DNA of 64,000 nucleotides from Streptomyces lucensis JCM 4490 (lineage in GTDB: Bacteria; Actinomycetota; Actinomycetes; Streptomycetales; Streptomycetaceae): assembly GCF_014650035.1 (NCBI RefSeq), contig NZ_BMUE01000009.1:186001-250000 (forward strand). The letters are read 5' to 3'. Each line of letters starts with the position of its first letter. Position 1 is the first letter of the stretch. Position numbers and translations under genes: made by a program. Below are positions 1 to 7,505 of the stretch, piece after piece. The notes under the pieces are model-generated. The model had not been told where the DNA came from. It saw nothing but the letters and a program-made list of their open reading frames with translations, and did no database searches.

Positions 1-985
1 GGACCCCGTACTTCCAGCGGCGGTCGTCCGTCTTCCTGGCCCAGTCCGACATGTTGAACGGCGGGTTGGCCATCACGAAGTCGGCCTTCAGATCCGGCAG
101 CTTGTCGTCCGCGAACGTGTCCGCCCAGCGGTCGCCGACGCCCTTGGGGTCCATGCCGTGGATGGCGAGGTTCATCTTCGCCAGGCGCCAGGTGCGCTCG
201 TTAGCCTCCTGGCCGTACACCGCGATGTCGTGCGTGTGGTCCTTGCCGCGCCGCTTCGCGACGAACTTGCCGCTCTGAACGAACATGCCACCCGAGCCGC
301 ACGCCGGGTCGTACACCCGCCCCTCGTACGGCTCCAGCACCTCGACGATCAGCCGGACGACACTTGCCGGGGTGTAGAACTCACCGGCCCGCTTGCCCTC
401 GGCACGGGCGAACTTCTCCAGGAAGTACTCGTACGTCTCGCCCAGCACGTCCTGCGCCGGACGGTCACCGTGGCCGGTGAAGCGTGCGTCGCTGATGAGG
501 TCGACGAGTTCCTTCAGGCGCTTCTGGTCGACGTTGTCGCGGTTGAAGATCTTCGGAAGGACGCCGGTGAGGGCCTTGTTGGCCTTCATCACCTCGTCCA
601 TGGCCGCGTCGAGGAGCTTGCCGACGCCGCCCTCCGCGCTGGCCGCATTCTCCGAGATGTAGTCCCAACGGGCGGTCGGAGGTACCCAGAAGACGTCCTT
701 GCGGGTGTACTCATCCTTCTCCTCGAGGAAGGCCGCACGGCGATGCTCGGGGATCTGGGCCAGCTCCGGGTCGGCCGCCAGTTCCTCGCGGCGCTCGGCG
801 AAGGCGTCCGAGACGTACTTCAGGAAAACCAGGCCAAGCACAAATTCCTTGTACTGCGCGGCATCCATGGAGCCACGGAGCTTGTCCGCGGCCTTCCACA
901 GGATGTCCTGGATCTCCTTGGTGCTGGAGACGCCGGGCAGTTCGCCCTGTCCGGCGGCTTTCGCGGCTCGCTTGCGCGGAGGCAT
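1..985 (-). CDS. hsdM: Type I restriction-modification methylase subunit HsdM (3' end beyond window)
   Basis: N-6 adenine methyltransferase subunit of a type I restriction-modification complex; it modifies host DNA with an S subunit and restricts with HsdR. I translated the strand by hand from an ATG at 985 (MPPRKRAAKAAGQ...) and it stays open to the window edge, giving 328 residues. It has the HsdM N-terminal helical region (DILWKAADKLRGSMDAAQYK), the SAM-binding motif CGSGGMF at about residues 229-235, and the catalytic NPPF at about 307-310. The family is usually about 500 residues, so roughly the last third is missing. It lies 5 nt downstream of the preceding minus-strand gene, so the two form one operon. 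HsdR and a conventional HsdS would be expected to the left, outside the window. Confidence 0.93.
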   Translation of the reverse strand, partial: MPPRKRAAKAAGQGELPGVSSTKEIQDILWKAADKLRGSMDAAQYKEFVLGLVFLKYVSDAFAERREELAADPELAQIPEHRRAAFLEEKDEYTRKDVFWVPPTARWDYISENAASAEGGVGKLLDAAMDEVMKANKALTGVLPKIFNRDNVDQKRLKELVDLISDARFTGHGDRPAQDVLGETYEYFLEKFARAEGKRAGEFYTPASVVRLIVEVLEPYEGRVYDPACGSGGMFVQSGKFVAKRRGKDHTHDIAVYGQEANERTWRLAKMNLAIHGMDPKGVGDRWADTFADDKLPDLKADFVMANPPFNMSDWARKTDDRRWKYGV

Positions 986-990
986 CGTTC

Positions 991-3189
991 CTACTTCCGG
1001 TTCCGGTCGGTGAATGGGCTATGGACGGTGGCGGGTAGTGCCGTCGGATCGGCGAGGGTTAGCGTGCCGTCCGCCAGGCCGGCCATCGTCAGGCTGCGGG
1101 CCTCGGCGAGAGCATCGGCCTGTGCACGCAGCAGGCGTTCTCGGTGTTCGGTCTCGGCCAGCAAAGCATCAAAGGTCACTACCTCGGCCGGGTCGAGGTC
1201 AGGGAGCTGGTAGTCCTCGATCCGACGAGCGGGGCGTACCGCGCCGGGGCTGCGGGCGGTGCCCCGGGCCGCGCCCAGCAGAGCAGCCAGGACGCGCGGG
1301 GTCAGCGGCCGGGCGGCCTCGAGCTCGACGCGGAGGATGCGTGCCGGGAAGGCGACCACCGAGAAGCCGTCATGGTCGACGTACAGACCGAGGCGAGGTG
1401 TAAGGGTGTAGACCACGTCGCCCGGCTCGGTGAGTGCCACTCGGTCATACTCGCTGGCCAGAACCAGCCGGTCGATGCGACGCACGCCGACGGGCCGCTC
1501 ACCGACGATCTCCTCAGGGCCGAGTATGGCGTGGTGACCATCAGCCTTGCCAGTGAGGTGCCGATCATCGATGCGGTGGCCGGGTAGCCGGGTTACCCTG
1601 CGTTCGGCGATCAACTTGCCGAGGGTGGTGCGCCGGGGCAGTAGCCCCACGCGACGCAGTACGCCGCCCCGGTAGGGGCCCCGCTCGTTCTCGTACGTGC
1701 GGATGTCGGCCGTCGCACGCTCCAGGCGCGCTTCGGCCTCGGCGATCAAGGCCGGGCGCTCCTTGACTTTGTCGGACCAGATCGCGGCAGCGGGCGGCGC
1801 CGGCGGAGTCAGCGGACCGCCGAAGGTTCGCTCCAGGGCAGCGACGGGAACCGCACGGCCGTAGGCCGGATCGTGGCCGCCGAGTTCCCGGAAACCCTCT
1901 GCCCGCCAGAGGAGGACGTCCTCGGCGAGTCGCGTGCGCACACCTGCCGTGAGCTGCTCGGAGCTGATGTCGGCCAGTAAGACCTTGCCCTCTGCCTCGG
2001 GGACGGGGCCGCGGGTGAGCGTCCACAGGGCGGGACGGTAGCCGGGGCGGAAGGGCAGGACGCCGCCAGGGAGCGCAATGACGGACTCGATGACGTTGCC
2101 GCGCAGGAGGGCCGAGCGGAGCTGGGACGCCCCTGTGTCCTTGAGCTCGTCCACAAGCGCGTCGGCCGGTCCCAGGACAACGGCGGTGCAGCCAGGGCGG
2201 AGGAGGTCGGCGACTTGCTCGACCTCTGCCAGGGCGGCGATCACGGAGCGGTTTTCACCGGGTCGGTAGGGGAGCTGGGTGATAACGAGATCCGGGTCTG
2301 CGAGACGTTCCTCCAGATCCGGGCCAGTTTGGACGTCGAGGTCAAGTTCGCCGACCCCGGCGAGAAGAAGGCGGCGGCGAGTGATGCGGGCCAGCCGTGC
2401 GTCAGGGTCAGCGGCAAGGATGGTGATGTGCTCGCGGTCCTCCGTGTCGTCAAGGAGCGCAGCGAGCAGATCGCCGGCGCGCGCATGTGGGTCGGCGACG
2501 GTGAGAGATTCGCCTTGCTCCAGCCGGAGGCGAAGGTCGGTGAGCTGGCTGATCAGGCGGCGCAGTTCGGGGGCTACTGCGTCGGCGGCGAGGGAGTCCA
2601 GACCGAGCCGGGAGCGGGCTGCAAGCAGCCACTCATATGCGCCCCGCTCGTCGTAGGCGGCCTCGACAAGGTCCTCGGCGAGGCGCGCGAGCGGGGCCGC
2701 GGTGGCATCCAGGGCGCGCAGCTCCCGGAGGACGAAGTCATCCTCCACATCGATCCGCTCGGCGCGGCGCAGCAGAGCGGACCAAAGAGCGTCGTCCGCT
2801 TCCGTGCCGCCCTGCGGTTCGATCGCGGCGTCGGTCAGCGGCCTGCCGTCGAGCCGGCGCAGGCACAGCAGACTTCCCAGCGTCTCGACCAGCTGCCATG
2901 GCGTGAACCGCTCTCGCAGCGCCATGATGCCGAACAGAGCCACCTCAGAGCGGAGCTCCGCCGCCGCGGCGTTGCCCAACCCAGACTCGATCAACCACTC
3001 GGCCACCTCGGCGCCGTCGAACAGCGGCCGTCCTGAGTCCTCGGACACGGCGGCGGGGAAATCCGGGTGTCGGCGACGCCAGGTGGAGACCACGGGGCGC
3101 TTCACGCGAGCGAAAGCGGCGATATCGGACAGGGACACCAGCAGAGGTTCGTGAGTGCCTAGGCTCACGTTGAGCGGACCAGTGGTCAT
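991..3189 (-). CDS. HTH / degenerate N-6 methylase / specificity-subunit-like fusion protein
   Basis: A 732-residue protein directly upstream of hsdM. Residues ~17-70 look like a MerR/excisionase-type helix-turn-helix (SLSDIAAFARV...STWRRRHPDFP). Residues ~225-420 resemble an N-6 DNA methylase fold, but the SAM motif is weak (DPHARAGDLL) and the catalytic NPPY is replaced by TQLPY near residue 304-308. Residues ~500-720 resemble a type I S-subunit half: a target-recognition-like part, then the conserved LPDLDP segment and a coiled coil (EHRERLLRAQADALAEA). The ATG at 3189 has a GGGGGAG ribosome-binding site about 6 nt upstream; an open frame extends further upstream but lacks protein-like sequence. 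It may give DNA specificity to HsdM or act as a regulator. The role is inferred. Confidence 0.75.
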   Translation of the reverse strand: MTTGPLNVSLGTHEPLLVSLSDIAAFARVKRPVVSTWRRRHPDFPAAVSEDSGRPLFDGAEVAEWLIESGLGNAAAAELRSEVALFGIMALRERFTPWQLVETLGSLLCLRRLDGRPLTDAAIEPQGGTEADDALWSALLRRAERIDVEDDFVLRELRALDATAAPLARLAEDLVEAAYDERGAYEWLLAARSRLGLDSLAADAVAPELRRLISQLTDLRLRLEQGESLTVADPHARAGDLLAALLDDTEDREHITILAADPDARLARITRRRLLLAGVGELDLDVQTGPDLEERLADPDLVITQLPYRPGENRSVIAALAEVEQVADLLRPGCTAVVLGPADALVDELKDTGASQLRSALLRGNVIESVIALPGGVLPFRPGYRPALWTLTRGPVPEAEGKVLLADISSEQLTAGVRTRLAEDVLLWRAEGFRELGGHDPAYGRAVPVAALERTFGGPLTPPAPPAAAIWSDKVKERPALIAEAEARLERATADIRTYENERGPYRGGVLRRVGLLPRRTTLGKLIAERRVTRLPGHRIDDRHLTGKADGHHAILGPEEIVGERPVGVRRIDRLVLASEYDRVALTEPGDVVYTLTPRLGLYVDHDGFSVVAFPARILRVELEAARPLTPRVLAALLGAARGTARSPGAVRPARRIEDYQLPDLDPAEVVTFDALLAETEHRERLLRAQADALAEARSLTMAGLADGTLTLADPTALPATVHSPFTDRNRK

Positions 3190-3324
3190 CAGGAGCACTC
3201 CCCCCTTCCCGCTCCAGTAAGCGCGGCTGTCCCAGTCGTCAGGTCGGTCCCCTTGGCGCGCCGAAGCTCGTTGCACCTCGCCCGATGCCACAGAACGATA
3301 CGACGGTTGCCAGTCCGCATGCGC

Positions 3325-3358
3325 TGTGTTCTTGATAAGCCGGGTTATCGATAACACA
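3325..3358. promoter_or_regulatory. Inverted repeat between divergent genes, candidate operator
   Basis: Arms TGTGTTCTTGATAA and TTATCGATAACACA match at 11 of 14 positions around a 6-nt centre, and the right half contains the perfect palindrome GTTATCGATAAC (3344-3355). It lies between the minus-strand restriction operon (start 3189) and the plus-strand gene at 3509, where a shared operator would be expected. The HTH of the 3189 gene product is one candidate binder. Inferred from symmetry and position only. Confidence 0.45.
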
Positions 3359-3429
3359 CAGCCCACAGGACCACCCCGTGGAAAGAGAATCATGCGCCAG
3401 AGCCGAGGAGGCACCTGACCACATGACCA

Positions 3430-3459
3430 AATGACGAGGGCATGACCGCCCTCGTCATT
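3430..3459. promoter_or_regulatory. Perfect 12-bp inverted repeat 50 nt before the 3509 gene
   Basis: Arms AATGACGAGGGC and GCCCTCGTCATT flank the 6-nt loop ATGACC. The hairpin lies 50 nt upstream of the ATG at 3509. It could be an operator, a leader hairpin or a terminator for transcripts entering the intergenic region. No T-tract follows. Confidence 0.4.
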
Positions 3460-3508
3460 AGGGTGCCTCCCGGGGATACGCGGTGACTGCCGAGACAGGG
3501 GGCACGTA

Positions 3509-4309
3509 ATGGGTGAGTTGGCCAACGCGGTGGCGCGGCTTGAAGAGCAGGTCGAGGACGTCCGCGAGCTGCGGAAGATCGTCGAGCGCTTTGACATGGA
3601 GATCGCGGCACGCATGGAGGAGATCGAGACGATCGGCGGCGCCATCCTCGATCTCCACGGCGATCTCGACAACCAGATCGCCGAGTACGACTACATGGCC
3701 GTTGAACAGTCCGCCGCATCCCTGCGAGGACTGGTGAACCCGGCGGAGGTCCTTCCCGCGATCGATACCGTCTGCCTGCTCACCACACTGCGCGACGACG
3801 AAGCCGTTCCTGATCTCACTCTGCCGCTGTCGGCGTTCGAGAACAGTGACGCCGGTGAGTATCCCCGCCTCACGCAGGATGATCTGGACCGCGAGTTCAA
3901 GGCCGTCCTGGCACGAGCGGATCAGCGCTGGGAAGAGATCTGGGGCGACGACACCTGGGAGGATCCGAACGAACGAGAGTCCCACCGGGCCGAGCATCGC
4001 GCCGATGCTGAGCGGGAAGCGATCAAGGACCGTGCCCGCCGGGCGGCTGCCCATATCGAGGAACTCGTCGACTACATCGGTGACACGCTGTGGCCCGACC
4101 TCGTCGAGGCAGTGGAAGCCGGCGACCGCGAGCGCGCTGTCCGAGCGCTGTCGGCTGCGTGGGCCGCGGCACGTGAGACTGAGCCCGCCTACAAGCTGTA
4201 CGAGGTCAACCTCTCAGCGCAGTACGAGTCGTCGCCGATGTCTCTCGGGGCCATGGGCGAGTATGTGAGCGACTTCGAGACATGGTTGAGGGCGCCCAAG
4301 GCTGAGTGA
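3509..4309 (+). CDS. Acidic coiled-coil protein of unknown function
   Basis: A 266-residue acidic protein that I do not recognise. The N-terminal ~60 residues are heptad-like (LEEQVEDVRELRKIVERF, then a second helix), predicting a coiled coil. A mixed middle part follows, then a long charged helical region at ~150-210 (RESHRAEHRADAEREAIKDR). There is no signal peptide or membrane segment. The ATG at 3509 is preceded by GGGGGC. The gene is divergent from the restriction operon and 233 bp upstream of the Wadjet operon, so it may be a defence accessory protein. The opposite-strand frame over it shows no family features and is taken as a shadow. Confidence 0.65.
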   Translation: MGELANAVARLEEQVEDVRELRKIVERFDMEIAARMEEIETIGGAILDLHGDLDNQIAEYDYMAVEQSAASLRGLVNPAEVLPAIDTVCLLTTLRDDEAVPDLTLPLSAFENSDAGEYPRLTQDDLDREFKAVLARADQRWEEIWGDDTWEDPNERESHRAEHRADAEREAIKDRARRAAAHIEELVDYIGDTLWPDLVEAVEAGDRERAVRALSAAWAAARETEPAYKLYEVNLSAQYESSPMSLGAMGEYVSDFETWLRAPKAE

Positions 4310-4542
4310 TCAGCGCAAGATGCGTCTGACTTCCCCAACCCTGGAGACCGGCCCGGCCAGCTCAGCACCAGGGGCCTCCCCCCAGCCCCAGACTGCGACC
4401 CACAGTGCCTGACATGGCCGATCGCCGACGGGAGTAGCCGAATCCGGTTCGTGAGCGGGAGCAGAGCCGTTGCCTGACGGTGTCCGTGGCATTTTCGGCC
4501 ACACACCGGCGGCGGCCGGATGCGCCGCGTAATCTCGCAGGC

Positions 4543-6183
4543 ATGGAGGCACCCGCGCCCGGCGCAGCGCAAAACGCCGCAACGCAGGCTGTCCAGTACG
4601 AAGCGCGCCGCCGGCTGGACGCCTACACCTACCTCAGCGCCCCCGAGCGGCTGGAGCACCTGGCGATCATGCGGGTCTTCTGCGGGACCCTGCTGGCGGA
4701 CCTGGCCGTCCCGGACATCCTGGCGAAGCTGCGCCAGGCCGGGGGCCCTGCCGCCGGGCTCGACGCCGACACCCTCACCGTCCGGCTCGAACAGCTGGTG
4801 AAGTGGGGCAACCTGCTGCGCAGCAGCCACACGGTCAAGGCGTCCAGCATCAGCGAGTACCAGCGGTCCCGTACCCGCTATCAGCTGTCGAAGTTGGGCG
4901 AGCGCATCCAGCGGGACGCCGATGGCGTCCTGGCCGAGGCGGACGCCGCCCGGGAGGTGAGCAACGAGCTGCTCGCCCTGGTCGAGCGCGGGCTCAGGGA
5001 GCTGGTCGGGCACGTGACCGCGCCCGGCGGCATCGAACCGCAGGACGGGCTGGAGCGGGTCAGCACGCTGTTCGTGCAGTTCACCGAGTTCGCGGATTCC
5101 ATCCGGGACTTCTACGCCTACCTTGGCCAGGTTCTGGCCCGGTACGACCTGGACAGCACCGAGTACCAGGGCTTCAAGGAGCTGCTCCTCGACTACGTCG
5201 AGGCGATCACTGAAGACGTGGCGTTCCGCGCGCCCCGGATCTCGGCGGCACTGGAAAAGCTGTGGCCGCACATCCCGGATCTGCTCGCCCGGCTGGACGC
5301 CCACGCACAGGGGCTCACCGGCCTGTCACCGCAGAGCGACGGCCGCCTGGAGACACGGGTGCAGCGCAGCCGGGGGCGCGAGTTCGCGGACTGGGAGGGC
5401 CTGCGCGGCTGGTTCAGCGACACCGACGGGCAGGGCAGCCAGGTCGATCAACTGCGGGACGCCACCCTGCGCGCGTTGCAGTCGCTACTCGCCAACGCCA
5501 AGCGGATGCTGCGGTCTGCCACCGGGGAGATGTCCCGGCGCAAGGATCTGCTACGGCTGGCCCGGTGGTTCGAGGAAGCGGCGCCGCAGGATGCGCACGA
5601 CATCGCCGTCGCCGCCTTCGGGCTGTACGGCGCCCGTCATCTGGGCATACCCCCGGCCCCCGACGAGGTGGTGCCCGCCTACACGAGCTGGTGGACCGGG
5701 CCGGTGGTTGAAGTGCCGGTGGCGCTGCGGGAAAGGGGCAGCCGCGCCCAGCGGGGCCGTACCGCCACGGTGGAGGACCACTCCGCGCAGAAGCAGCGGC
5801 TGCGGGAGGCAGCCCGTGAGCGAGCCGCGGCCAGGGCAGCGGCGGCGGACGAACTGCGCAGTGCCTCAGGCCGGTTCGCCGAGGTGCGTCTCACCTCTGC
5901 AGCGCTCGGTCTGCTCCTGGAGCTGCTGGCCACCGCACTCGGGAACGCGCAGCTGAGGCATCGCGCCGACACGGACGGGGAGGGCGCGACCGAATTCGAT
6001 CTCGACCAGGCGCACAGCGAGGACGCCGAGCTGGGCATCCGGCTCACCGTGCGACGCACGGCGGGCGCCCGGTGCGTCCTGCACTCGGCCGACGGCGACC
6101 TGCTGCTGGAAGACCTTGAACTGGACGTCGGCCGTACCTCCCCCGGCGCTACCGACAGCGACGCGGAGGTGAACGTGTCATGA
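4543..6183 (+). CDS. jetA: Wadjet type II subunit JetA (DUF2397 / TIGR02677 family)
   Basis: Kleisin-like (MukF-like) subunit of a type II Wadjet system, which recognises and cleaves circular plasmid DNA through an SMC-type motor. The 546-residue protein starts as expected for DUF2397 (VQYEARRRLDAYTYLSAPER), is largely alpha-helical, and carries an arginine/alanine-rich coil near residues 400-440. I chose the ATG at 4543 because the residues before it are low-complexity; the ribosome-binding site is weak and the transcript may be nearly leaderless. The stop overlaps the next start as ATGA at 6180-6183, showing translational coupling. Family recognition is from memory of the TIGR02677-02678-02680-02679 gene set, which matches in order and size. 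Confidence 0.88.
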   Translation: MEAPAPGAAQNAATQAVQYEARRRLDAYTYLSAPERLEHLAIMRVFCGTLLADLAVPDILAKLRQAGGPAAGLDADTLTVRLEQLVKWGNLLRSSHTVKASSISEYQRSRTRYQLSKLGERIQRDADGVLAEADAAREVSNELLALVERGLRELVGHVTAPGGIEPQDGLERVSTLFVQFTEFADSIRDFYAYLGQVLARYDLDSTEYQGFKELLLDYVEAITEDVAFRAPRISAALEKLWPHIPDLLARLDAHAQGLTGLSPQSDGRLETRVQRSRGREFADWEGLRGWFSDTDGQGSQVDQLRDATLRALQSLLANAKRMLRSATGEMSRRKDLLRLARWFEEAAPQDAHDIAVAAFGLYGARHLGIPPAPDEVVPAYTSWWTGPVVEVPVALRERGSRAQRGRTATVEDHSAQKQRLREAARERAAARAAAADELRSASGRFAEVRLTSAALGLLLELLATALGNAQLRHRADTDGEGATEFDLDQAHSEDAELGIRLTVRRTAGARCVLHSADGDLLLEDLELDVGRTSPGATDSDAEVNVS

Positions 6184-7505
6184 CCCTCCCTTCGACACAC
6201 GACGTCGCCCTGGCCGCCGAGCGCCGCAGCGCCGCCCGACTGCTGCTCGCCCATCCGCTGGTCACCGCGGACGGCCCGCACGCCGACCTCTTCCCACTGA
6301 TCCGCAGGCATGCGGACTGGCTGGGCAAACGGTTCCAGCAGGTTCTCGGCTACCGCCTGCTGGTCGACAGCTCCTACGCCCGGCTGTTCAAGACGGGGCT
6401 GGGAGCAGGCGCGGGCCACCGGCTGGAGCGCTCCACCGGCACCCCGTTCACCCCACACACGTACGCCTGCCTCGCACTGGCCCTGTCCGTGCTGGTGACC
6501 GCACCCGAACAACTGCTGCTGTCGCAGCTGGCGGCCGACATCAGGGCAGCCGCGGCCGACGCGGAGATCGAGCTGGAGGAGACAGGCAGGGCGGCGGGGA
6601 AACGGACCCTGGTAGCGGCTCTGCGCTTGCTGGTCGAGTGGGGCGTCCTCATCGAGACCGAGGGGCATGTGGCCGCCCTCGCACAGGATGCGGGTGGAGA
6701 GGCCCTGATCACAGTGGACCGCGAGCTGGCCCGCGTCGTCGTCGCCGGCCCGCTCGCCCAGGCCCATGACGGCGCCGACCTGGTCCGGCGGGCAGCAGAC
6801 CCCGGATTCGGCGGACCTCGCACTTATGTGCGCCGGATGCTCGTCGAGACACCCGTCGTCTACCTCGACGAGCTGACCGACGCCGAGCGCGACTGGTTGC
6901 GCACCCGGCAGCGCCGCGAAGCGCAGGCGTTCTCCGAACTTCTGGGCCTGGAGATGGAGATCCGCGCCGAGGGGGTGGCGCTGGCGGATCCCGAGGACGA
7001 ACTGACGGATCTGCACCTGCCGGGCACGGGGACGGTCGCCCAGGCCGCGCTGTTGCTGGTGGAACGGCTCGTGGAGCGGCTTCGGCCGCAGGAGCCCGGA
7101 CACCCGGCGACCGGAGGGACGCTCGTCATCGGCGTAGCCGTCCCGGACGGCCTGGTGGACGAGCTGCTGGCCGGACTGGTCGCCGAATACGGACAGCGCA
7201 GCAACTGGCAGCGTGGCTACCTGGAGGAAATACCCGCCCTGCGCGAGGCCGTGCTGGACCTTTTGGCCCGCATGCGGTTGCTGGCCCGGACCCGGCGGCT
7301 GCGCGCCGAGGGGGAGGGACTGCCGGAGGGATACGTCGAAGAGGCGCCGGAGGGGCGCACCGTGACCGATGTCCGCGGGGCACGTCCGGGCGGTGACGGC
7401 TGGGTGCTGCTGGCCGCGGCGGCACGTTACGCCACCCACGTGACCGTGCGCCCGGCCACCGCAGTCGGCAAGAGCACTGACGTTCAGGAGGAGTTGCCGC
7501 TGTGA
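6180..7505 (+). CDS. jetB: Wadjet type II subunit JetB (DUF2398 / TIGR02678 family)
   Basis: MukE-like accessory subunit that bridges the kleisin JetA and the SMC JetC in Wadjet complexes. The 441-residue protein has the DUF2398 hallmarks: a start of the type ALAAERRSAARLLLAHPLV, a central winged-helix-like segment (LRLLVEWGVLIETEGHVA), and the motif YVRRMLVETPVVYLDEL around residues 218-234. It overlaps jetA by 4 nt (ATGA) and jetC by 4 nt (GTGA), so the three are stoichiometrically coupled. No mutation or frameshift is visible. Confidence 0.87.
   Translation: MTLPSTHDVALAAERRSAARLLLAHPLVTADGPHADLFPLIRRHADWLGKRFQQVLGYRLLVDSSYARLFKTGLGAGAGHRLERSTGTPFTPHTYACLALALSVLVTAPEQLLLSQLAADIRAAAADAEIELEETGRAAGKRTLVAALRLLVEWGVLIETEGHVAALAQDAGGEALITVDRELARVVVAGPLAQAHDGADLVRRAADPGFGGPRTYVRRMLVETPVVYLDELTDAERDWLRTRQRREAQAFSELLGLEMEIRAEGVALADPEDELTDLHLPGTGTVAQAALLLVERLVERLRPQEPGHPATGGTLVIGVAVPDGLVDELLAGLVAEYGQRSNWQRGYLEEIPALREAVLDLLARMRLLARTRRLRAEGEGLPEGYVEEAPEGRTVTDVRGARPGGDGWVLLAAAARYATHVTVRPATAVGKSTDVQEELPL

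Noticed and set aside
991..3672. Longer N-terminal version of the methylase-like protein starting at 3672
   Set aside because: The extra ~160 residues are Arg/Ser-rich without family character, cross the inverted repeats and overlap the 3509 gene on the other strand. The ATG at 3189 has a good ribosome-binding site.
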